From a bacterium HR12 (GTDB lineage Bacteria; Actinomycetota; UBA4738; HRBIN12), in contig BEHO01000009.1 in NCBI GenBank assembly GCA_002898915.1, forward strand, positions 1 through 12,465: a stretch of 12,465 nt of DNA, read 5' to 3'. Each line of letters opens with the position of its first letter. Position 1 is the first letter of the stretch. The notes below the pieces were generated by a model that was given only the letters and a program-made list of their open reading frames with translations, was not told the DNA's origin and did not search any database. Positions 7,640 through 12,465 of the stretch are shown piece after piece. The translations under genes were made by a program, and so were the position numbers.

Positions 7640-8338
7640 CTAGAAGTACGCCTCCTTCACGTGGGCCACGTCGAGCTCGGAGACCGGACGCTCGAACAGG
7701 ATCGCCCCCTTCTTCAGCAGGTAGGCGCGGCTCGCGAGCCGGAGCGCGTACTCGATCTCCTGCTCCACGAGCAACACCGAGATCCCGGCCTGTTGGTTGA
7801 TGCTCCGGATCGCCTCGTAGACGTCCTTCTTGAGCGCGGGCGCCAGCCCGATGGAGGGCTCGTCGACCAGCAGCAGGCGGGCGCCGCTCATCAGCCCGCG
7901 CGCGATCGCCACCATCCGGCTCTCGCCGCCGCTCAGCGACTGGCACGCCTGGTCCCGCCGCTCGCGGAGGCGCGGGAAGATCTCGTACACGAACGCGAGG
8001 TTCTCGTCGAAGCGTTCGCGGGCCCTCCGCGTGTACGCGCCGAGCCGCAGGTTCTCGAAGACCGTCATCTCGGGGAACAGGAACCGCTCCTCGGGGATGT
8101 AGGCCACCCCACGCTCCACGATGCGGTGCGGCGGCTCCGTCCGGATCTCCTCGCCGTCCAGCTCGATCGAACCGCCGGTCGCCGGATGGACGCCCGCGAT
8201 GGCCTTGAGGAGCGTGCTCTTCCCGTGGCCGTTCGGGCCCAGGAGGGCCACGATCTCCCCGTCGCCCACGTCCAGCGAGACGCCCCGCAGGATCTGGATG
8301 TCCCCGTAGGAGCTCGTCACGTCGCGGATCCGCAGCAC
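7640..8338 (-). CDS. livF: ABC transporter ATP-binding protein LivF
   Basis: A 232-residue ATPase of the LivF type. It has Walker A GPNGHGKS (34-41), AYIPEERFLFPEMTVFENL (79-97), the signature LSGGE (135-139), Walker B LLLVDE (155-160) and a family-typical Gln (Q193 in VEQ) where most ABC ATPases have the switch His. The start is a GTG at 8338, one base after the LivG stop (TGA C GTG), preceded by GGGGGG 5 bases upstream. A TTG at 8362 would add eight non-conserved residues and is less likely. It dimerises with LivG to power uptake through LivH/LivM. The stop is TAG at 7640. Confidence 0.93.
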   Translation of the reverse strand: MLRIRDVTSSYGDIQILRGVSLDVGDGEIVALLGPNGHGKSTLLKAIAGVHPATGGSIELDGEEIRTEPPHRIVERGVAYIPEERFLFPEMTVFENLRLGAYTRRARERFDENLAFVYEIFPRLRERRDQACQSLSGGESRMVAIARGLMSGARLLLVDEPSIGLAPALKKDVYEAIRSINQQAGISVLLVEQEIEYALRLASRAYLLKKGAILFERPVSELDVAHVKEAYF

Positions 8339-8339
8339 G

Positions 8340-9053
8340 TCAGCCCCCCGTCCCACCACCAAGGTACACGTCGACGACCCCTTGGTGCCGACGGACCTCG
8401 TCCGGTGGCCCGCTGAAGAGGACCTGGCCGTGATGGAGGATCATCATGCGATCCGAGACCCCGATCAGGACGTCGAGCAGGTGCTCGATGATGAGGATCG
8501 TCACCCCACAGGTCCGGCGGATCTCGGCCACGAGATCCAGGTACCGCTCCACCTCCCCGAAGGAGAACCCCGCCATGGGTTCGTCGAGCAGCAGCACCCG
8601 GCACCCGGTGGCGAGGGCGGCGGCCAGCACGACGCGCTTCGTGGTGAACAGATCGAGGTTCACAGCCCGACGTTCGGCCACCCGCTCGAGATCGAGGAAG
8701 CGCAGGATGTCCTCGACCCGATCCTCCTTGGCCCCGCCGAACCGGGCGCCGATGAGGACGTTCTCGCGGATGCTGAGGGAGTGGAAGAGGGCGGGCGTCT
8801 GGAAGGTGCGCACGAGCCCCCGGTGGCAGATCTGATGGGGCCCGAGGCCGACGATCTCCTCCCCATCCAGGCGGATGGACCCGGAGCTCGGCCGGTAGAA
8901 GCCCGCGATGCACGCGAAGAGCACGGACTTGCCGGCGCCGTTCGGCCCGGCGATCCCGAAGACCTCACCCTCCTCGACGGCGAAGCTTACGCCGCGCAAG
9001 GCCTCGAGGCTGCCGAAGCGCTTCGCGAGGTCCGAGACCTCGAGCACGCTCAT
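8340..9053 (-). CDS. livG: ABC transporter ATP-binding protein LivG, degenerate signature motif
   Basis: A 237-residue ATPase of the LivG type. Walker A is GPNGAGKS (36-43), the Q-loop is Gln85 in VRTFQTP, Walker B is RVLLLDE (152-158) and the switch His is His191 in IIEH. The unusual part is the ABC signature: where LivG normally has an LSYGQQ-like motif, this protein reads LDLFTTKR (133-140), followed by a normal ALATG helix. The reading frame is intact on both sides, so this is substitution, not frameshift. The ATG at 9053 is 25 bases downstream of the binding-protein stop; no strong Shine-Dalgarno is visible and the gap is occupied by an inverted repeat. LivG is shorter than E. coli LivG, as is common for the insert-poor branch. 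Confidence 0.92.
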   Translation of the reverse strand: MSVLEVSDLAKRFGSLEALRGVSFAVEEGEVFGIAGPNGAGKSVLFACIAGFYRPSSGSIRLDGEEIVGLGPHQICHRGLVRTFQTPALFHSLSIRENVLIGARFGGAKEDRVEDILRFLDLERVAERRAVNLDLFTTKRVVLAAALATGCRVLLLDEPMAGFSFGEVERYLDLVAEIRRTCGVTILIIEHLLDVLIGVSDRMMILHHGQVLFSGPPDEVRRHQGVVDVYLGGGTGG

Positions 9054-9078
9054 GCGCGTCGACGGTCCGAGGACGCGC
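9054..9078 (-). promoter_or_regulatory. Perfect 7-bp inverted repeat filling the gap before livG
   Basis: The arms GCGCGTC (9054-9060) and GACGCGC (9072-9078) are exact reverse complements around an 11-base loop. Together they occupy the entire 25-base space between the binding-protein stop and the livG ATG. In RNA this would form a GC-rich stem ending directly at the livG start codon. There is no U-tract, so it is not a standard terminator. It could protect the upstream message or restrict livG translation, giving more binding protein than ATPase. Structure is seen; function is inferred. Confidence 0.5.
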
Positions 9079-10380
9079 TCACTCCTGGGGCACCTGGGGC
9101 ACCCACGGAGGCATCTGGAGCGTGCCCTCCGCCGCGACGTCGGGGAGGACGACGACGTTCTGCGCGTCCTGGACCTGGGACCAGATCGTGGGCAGGAGGT
9201 CGTCGCCGGGCATCGCGTACTGCCCCTCCTCGGGGGGCGTGAACCGGTACCGACCCGCGAAGCCGAGGTAGTCGGTGGCCCGGATCGCCTCCACGACCTT
9301 GTCGTAGCACTCGACGCACCCGACCTCCTGGACGGCCTGGGCCCAGATGTCGAAGGCGTCGCGCACGACGAAGGGGTGGATCGAGAAGGGCTCGTGCCCG
9401 TACCGCTCGGTCCAGCGTCGGATGTAGTCGGTCTTGTCCCGGCCGATCTTGTCGCTGACCCCGATGACCGTGGCCCACAGGAGGCCGCTCGCGCTCTCCC
9501 CCGCGAGCTCGAGGAACTCGGGAATGTTGGGGGTGTACTGCATGTACACGAGGCTCCGGATCCCCGTGTCCCCGAACTGCCGCGTCCACTGCTGCATGAA
9601 CCGCGCGGCGTCGGACGGATCGAGGTCCCAGAACGTGACGAACGCCGGCTCCGCCTCCTCGATCTTGCTCAGGATCGGGCCGAACTCCTGCACGCCGAAG
9701 GGGATGACCTCCTTCAGGGCGAGGTCGTACCCCTGCTGCTTGATCGTCTCGATGAACGCGTCCGCCCCCACGGCGTTGTACGCGTAGTCGGTGGTGATGA
9801 CCGCGACGGTGCGGTTCGCCGGCTCGAACCCGAGGCGCTCGGCGACGTCGGGCAGCACGGCCGCCGCGTTCGTGCCGTAGTCGTAGTCGCTCGGGTCGTA
9901 CTGGAACACGTTCCCGTACTTCTCCGGGTCGTCCATGACGGGCTCGATCGCGGCGCGCATCGTCACCGCGTGGAGGTACGGCATGTCGCCCTCGCCGAAG
10001 GCGAGCGTGTTCACCCCGCTGTCGTCGTACCCCGTGATCACGGCGTCGGGGTTCTCACCGAGCAGACGCTCCGCGCAGGCCTGGATCGTGTCGACCTCGA
10101 GGGCCCCAACGTCGCACGTGACCAGCGTGAGCTTCCGCCCGAGGAGCCCGCCCTCCGCGTTGTACTCGTCGATCGCCATCTCCAGGGCCTGCAGCATCTC
10201 TTCGCCGTCGCTCGCGTAGGGGCCCGTGAGCGGCATGGCCGAGGCGACGACGATGTCGCCTTCCTCTTCCCCGGTCGCGCCCCCTTCCTCGCCGCCGCCC
10301 GGCGCGCGACAGGCCGCCGCCACGAGGACGATGGTCATCAGCGCAACGGGCATCGCCCATCGGGACCTGGACACGTCCAT
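9079..10380 (-). CDS. LivK-type ABC transporter substrate-binding lipoprotein
   Basis: A 433-residue type I periplasmic binding protein (Peripla_BP_6, hydrophobic amino acid/amide transport family). The N-terminus is a lipoprotein signal: basic SRSR, hydrophobic MPVALMTIVLV, lipobox AAAC with Cys24, then an acidic Gly/Glu linker (28-41). The mature domain opens with IVVASAMPLTGPYASDGEEM (43-62) and continues with IDEYNAEGGLLGRKL (70-84). Cys89/Cys102 are likely disulfide-bonded, and CVEC (355-358) is a second close pair. The length is normal to slightly long. The ATG at 10380 has GAGGAGGAGG seven bases upstream; an in-frame extension to 10446 lacks signal-peptide logic. It is the first gene of the operon and would deliver substrate to LivHM. 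The family binds branched amino acids, amides, urea or aromatic acids; the ligand here is unknown. Confidence 0.94.
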   Translation of the reverse strand: MDVSRSRWAMPVALMTIVLVAAACRAPGGGEEGGATGEEEGDIVVASAMPLTGPYASDGEEMLQALEMAIDEYNAEGGLLGRKLTLVTCDVGALEVDTIQACAERLLGENPDAVITGYDDSGVNTLAFGEGDMPYLHAVTMRAAIEPVMDDPEKYGNVFQYDPSDYDYGTNAAAVLPDVAERLGFEPANRTVAVITTDYAYNAVGADAFIETIKQQGYDLALKEVIPFGVQEFGPILSKIEEAEPAFVTFWDLDPSDAARFMQQWTRQFGDTGIRSLVYMQYTPNIPEFLELAGESASGLLWATVIGVSDKIGRDKTDYIRRWTERYGHEPFSIHPFVVRDAFDIWAQAVQEVGCVECYDKVVEAIRATDYLGFAGRYRFTPPEEGQYAMPGDDLLPTIWSQVQDAQNVVVLPDVAAEGTLQMPPWVPQVPQE

Positions 10381-10387
10381 GCGGGAT

Positions 10388-10397
10388 CCTCCTCCTC
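10388..10397 (-). promoter_or_regulatory. Ribosome binding site of the binding-protein gene
   Basis: On the minus strand this reads GAGGAGGAGG, ending seven bases before the ATG at 10380. It is one of the strongest Shine-Dalgarno sequences in the window and fixes the start of the binding protein. High translation of the first gene fits the usual need for excess binding protein. Confidence 0.8.
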
Positions 10398-10417
10398 GCG
10401 AGCGCCTGTGGCTCCCG

Positions 10418-10446
10418 CTCTTACAGTGTGCGGTGTGGGACGTCAA
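10418..10446 (-). promoter_or_regulatory. Candidate sigma70-type promoter of the transporter-enzyme operon
   Basis: On the minus strand, TTGACG (10446-10441, five of six consensus bases) is followed after exactly 17 bases by TAAGAG (10423-10418, a weak -10). Transcription would start near 10411, giving a leader of about 30 bases containing the strong ribosome site. It is the only sizeable non-coding space upstream of the eleven-gene train. The -35 overlaps the first codons of the divergent lipoprotein gene. Confidence 0.45.
10422..10427 (+). promoter_or_regulatory. Candidate -10 element for a leaderless lipoprotein transcript
   Basis: TACAGT fits the TANNNT -10 pattern common in high-GC actinobacteria. 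It lies seven bases upstream of the GTG at 10435, so transcription would begin at or next to the start codon. No Shine-Dalgarno is visible upstream of that GTG, and no recognisable -35 is present. It overlaps the minus-strand -10 almost exactly. Confidence 0.35.
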
Positions 10447-11370
10447 GCGCGCACGTCATCCATCCGATCCCGGCGAGCAACCCGGTCCTTCGCCATCGCC
10501 CCCGTCCTCATCCTGCTCGGCGTCGCCCTCCCCGCCGGATGCCGGGCCCGCGGCGAGGACCGTCCCGCGGTGGCGGCCGCGCGCAACGGGCCGATCGCCT
10601 TCGTCCGCTCCACCGGCCGGGTCGCGCGGGTCCTGATCGTCGATCCCAGCGGAGGTCGTCCCCGACCGTTCGGACCCCGCGAGGGCACCGTGGGCGACCC
10701 GGCGTGGTCGCCCGACGGCTCACGTCTCGCCGTCGCATGGCGCCGCTGGCCGGACGGGTTCGGGATCTCCATCGTCGACGGGCGGGGCCGGGAGCTCCGC
10801 GCTCTCACCGGCGGTCGCTGGATCGACGCCAGCCCGACATGGTCGCCCGACGCGTCGACGCTGGCCTTCTCCCGGGTGCGCGGAGAGCGGGCGCTCGTCT
10901 ACGTGATCCCCGCCCGAGGTGGGCGCCCGCGACCGCTCGTCGCCGGGCGGGCCCCCGATTGGTCACCGCGGGACGACGTCCTCGCGTTCGAGCGAGCGGC
11001 GCCCGTCGCCTCGGACCTGTTCACGTACCGACCGGTGGAGGGCGAGCTGGAGGTCGTCGTCTCCGGGCCCGCCGACGACCGCGACCCCGACTGGTCCCCC
11101 GACGGGACCCGCCTCGCCTTCGCGAGCGACCGCGATGGCGACTTCGATCTCTACGTCCTGGATCTCGGAGCGGGCAGGATCCGGCGGCTCACCGACGACC
11201 CGGGCGACGAGCGCTGGCCGGAATGGTCACCCGACGGACGCATGATCGCGTTCGTGCGCGTGCTGCCGGAGTCGTCGTCGATCTGGCTCGTCGGAACGGA
11301 CGGGTCCGGCGAGCGCCGCGTGACGACGGGGCCGTGGGACAGCGCCCCCGCCTGGCGGCCGATCCCGTGA
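10435..11370 (+). CDS. TolB-like (PD40) beta-propeller lipoprotein
   Basis: A 311-residue predicted lipoprotein. The basic N-terminus (RSRRATR, 11-17) is followed by the hydrophobic stretch SFAIAPVLILLGVALPAG and a lipobox LPAGC with Cys36. The rest consists of TolB/WD40-like PD40 repeats spaced 40-45 residues apart: WSPDG at 91-95, WSPDA at 136-140, WSPRD at 176-180, WSPDG at 220-224 and 264-268, and a final degenerate W307. This suggests six blades. SDRDGDFDLYVLDL (231-244) is a typical blade element. GTG 10435 is preferred; GTG 10426 is in frame and would add three residues. It is probably anchored outside the cell membrane as a binding or scaffold protein; no Tol-Pal genes are nearby, so a TolB role is not implied. 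It is transcribed away from the operon and ends two bases from rdgB. Confidence 0.85.
   Translation: MGRQARTSSIRSRRATRSFAIAPVLILLGVALPAGCRARGEDRPAVAAARNGPIAFVRSTGRVARVLIVDPSGGRPRPFGPREGTVGDPAWSPDGSRLAVAWRRWPDGFGISIVDGRGRELRALTGGRWIDASPTWSPDASTLAFSRVRGERALVYVIPARGGRPRPLVAGRAPDWSPRDDVLAFERAAPVASDLFTYRPVEGELEVVVSGPADDRDPDWSPDGTRLAFASDRDGDFDLYVLDLGAGRIRRLTDDPGDERWPEWSPDGRMIAFVRVLPESSSIWLVGTDGSGERRVTTGPWDSAPAWRPIP
10440..10458. promoter_or_regulatory. Direct repeat ACGTCA, possible operator
   Basis: Two exact copies of ACGTCA (10440-10445 and 10453-10458) are 13 bases apart. They flank and overlap the predicted minus-strand -35 and lie inside the first codons of the divergent lipoprotein gene. 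On the minus strand they read TGACGT. A regulator bound here could control one or both directions. Six-base repeats can arise by chance. Confidence 0.25.
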
Positions 11371-11372
11371 GG

Positions 11373-11978
11373 TCAGGGGTCCTGCGCGAGCTGCGCGCGG
11401 AGGGCGCGGAGGGCACGGCCGCGATGGCTGATCCGGTGCTTCTCCTCGGGCGCGAGCTCCGCCATCGTGCGATCCCAGCCCTCCTGCACGAACAGCGGGT
11501 CGTAGCCGAAGCCCCTGGTCCCCCGCTCCGCGCGCAGGAGCAGGCCCTCGCAGACGCCCTCGGCGTGGATCTCGCGCCCGTCGGGCCAGGCGAGCACGGC
11601 GACGCAGCGGAAGCGCGCGGTGCGACCGGAGGGCGGCACACCCTTCAAGGACGCGAGGAGCCGTCGGCGGTTCTCCGCGTCGCTCGCGCCCGGGCCCGCG
11701 TACCGGGCCGAGCGCGCGCCCGGCCCTCCTCCGAGCGCGTCGACCTCGATGCCGGAATCGTCGGCGAGGGCCGGCATCCCGAGGGCCGCGGCGACCGCGC
11801 GGGCCTTCTCCCGCGCGTTCTCGAGGTAGCCCTCGTGCGGCTCCGCCACGTCGGGCCAGGGGCCGGGATGGGACTCCACGGTCGCCCACGCCACCGGCCA
11901 GTCGGCGCAGATCTCCAGGATCTCCCGGACCTTGTGCCGGTTGGCCGAGGCGACGGCGATGCGCTCGGGGAACCCCAT
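11373..11978 (-). CDS. rdgB: Non-canonical purine NTP pyrophosphatase (RdgB/HAM1)
   Basis: A 201-residue house-cleaning enzyme that hydrolyses ITP, dITP and XTP to monophosphates in the cytoplasm, keeping deaminated purines out of nucleic acids. Motifs are SANRHK (11-16; family (S/T)xNxxK), ADDSGIEVDALGG (72-84) with catalytic Asp74 aligning to Asp69 of E. coli RdgB, SARYAG (90-95), GFGYDPLF (156-163) and HRISHRGRAL (181-190). Length is normal. The ATG at 11978 shares a base with the rph stop (TGATG), so the two are cotranslated; rph-rdgB adjacency is a widespread arrangement. It converges with the lipoprotein gene, leaving two bases between stops. Confidence 0.96.
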   Translation of the reverse strand: MGFPERIAVASANRHKVREILEICADWPVAWATVESHPGPWPDVAEPHEGYLENAREKARAVAAALGMPALADDSGIEVDALGGGPGARSARYAGPGASDAENRRRLLASLKGVPPSGRTARFRCVAVLAWPDGREIHAEGVCEGLLLRAERGTRGFGYDPLFVQEGWDRTMAELAPEEKHRISHRGRALRALRAQLAQDP

Positions 11979-12465
11979 CAGTCGAGCGCCGAGCGCTGGA
12001 TCTCGGTGAGGGTCCGGATCCCCGTGGCCGCCAGGTCCAGGATCCGATCGAGGTCCCCCCGATCGAACGGGGCTCCCTCCGCGGTCCCCTGGATCTCCAC
12101 GAGGCGCCCCGAGCCCGTCATCACCACGTTGCAGTCCACCTCGGCCGCAGCGTCCTCCTCGTAGGTCGGGTCGAGCACGGGTCGCCCGCCCACGATGGCG
12201 ACCGAGACGGCGGCCACGGAGTCGGCGAGCACCCCCGCCGGCACCACCCCCGCCTCCTCCAGGCGCCGGACCGCCTGGGCGAGGGCGATCCAGCCCCCGG
12301 TGATCGAGGCGCACCGCGTCCCGGCGTCGGCGAGGAGCACGTCGCAGTCGATCGTGATCGTCCGCTCGCCGAGCTTGGCGAGATCCGTGACCGCTCGGAG
12401 CGCCCGCCCGATCAGCCGCTGGATCTCCTGCGTCCGTCCCGCGGGCCGTCCCCGGCTCACCTCCC
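11978..12465 (-). CDS. rph: Ribonuclease PH, partial: C-terminal 161 residues
   Basis: A phosphate-dependent 3'-5' exoribonuclease that trims tRNA 3' ends as a hexamer. The gene enters from the right edge, so about 80 N-terminal residues are missing; full-length RNase PH is about 240. The visible part starts just before [14 protein letters not shown], whose Arg corresponds to the phosphate-binding Arg86, followed by [49 protein letters not shown] and [11 protein letters not shown]. These match E. coli RNase PH block by block. One small difference is ADAGTR where ADGGTR is usual. The GTG at 12460 is internal, not the start. Its stop overlaps rdgB. Confidence 0.95.
   Translation of the reverse strand, partial: EVSRGRPAGRTQEIQRLIGRALRAVTDLAKLGERTITIDCDVLLADAGTRCASITGGWIALAQAVRRLEEAGVVPAGVLADSVAAVSVAIVGGRPVLDPTYEEDAAAEVDCNVVMTGSGRLVEIQGTAEGAPFDRGDLDRILDLAATGIRTLTEIQRSALD

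Noticed and set aside
10400-10420. GAGCG/CGCTC inverted repeat with an 11-base loop upstream of the binding-protein gene
   Set aside because: Five-base GC-rich arms are expected often by chance, and one arm overlaps the predicted -10, so neither a hairpin nor an operator is well supported.
8908-11370. An 820-codon plus-strand open frame
   Set aside because: Its first two thirds are antisense to livG and the binding-protein gene, with Arg/His/Val-rich low-complexity composition typical of antisense frames in GC-rich DNA. Only the part from GTG 10435 has a lipoprotein signal and PD40 repeats.
1-12465. tRNA, rRNA, CRISPR arrays, insertion sequences or attachment sites
   Set aside because: No candidate was seen. 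Coding sequence occupies almost the whole window, and the largest non-coding gap is about 55 bases.

Overview
The window is very GC-rich (about 70% by eye) and densely coded, with GTG starts, 1-4 base gene overlaps and no intergenic space longer than about 55 bases. A high-GC actinobacterium or another high-GC soil or sediment lineage fits. The coenzyme F420/flavin luciferase-like enzyme and a possible leaderless promoter lean towards Actinomycetota, but the phylum is an inference and the sequence may be from an uncultured organism.

Layout: bases 1-10380 are one continuous minus-strand gene train of eleven genes. Read 5' to 3' (right to left), it begins with a promoter-like stretch near 10411-10446. 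Next comes a lipoprotein substrate-binding protein of the branched-chain amino acid/amide ABC family, then both ATPases (LivG, LivF) and both permeases (LivH, LivM). A set of enzymes follows: a CE4 amidohydrolase of the PuuE/HpPgdA type, two short-chain dehydrogenases, a C45 Ntn-type acyltransferase/hydrolase, a luciferase-like flavin/F420 oxidoreductase, and the N-terminal part of a HyuA-type hydantoinase/oxoprolinase that leaves the window at the left edge. Every junction after the first is between a 4-base overlap and a 16-base gap. The one 25-base gap, between the binding protein and livG, is filled by an inverted repeat.

Divergent from this train, on the plus strand (10435-11370), is a lipoprotein predicted to fold as a six-bladed TolB-like propeller. 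Convergent with it, with 2 bases between the stop codons, is the housekeeping pair rph-rdgB on the minus strand; rph is cut by the right edge.

Interpretation: the train looks like an uptake-and-catabolism operon for a small molecule containing amide, imide or lactam bonds. The transporter imports it. Three unrelated C-N/acyl hydrolases (CE4, C45, HyuA) and three redox enzymes (two SDRs, one luciferase-like) would process it. The substrate cannot be read from sequence, and I know of no described pathway with this gene combination. No RNA genes, mobile elements, CRISPR arrays or transcription regulators were seen.
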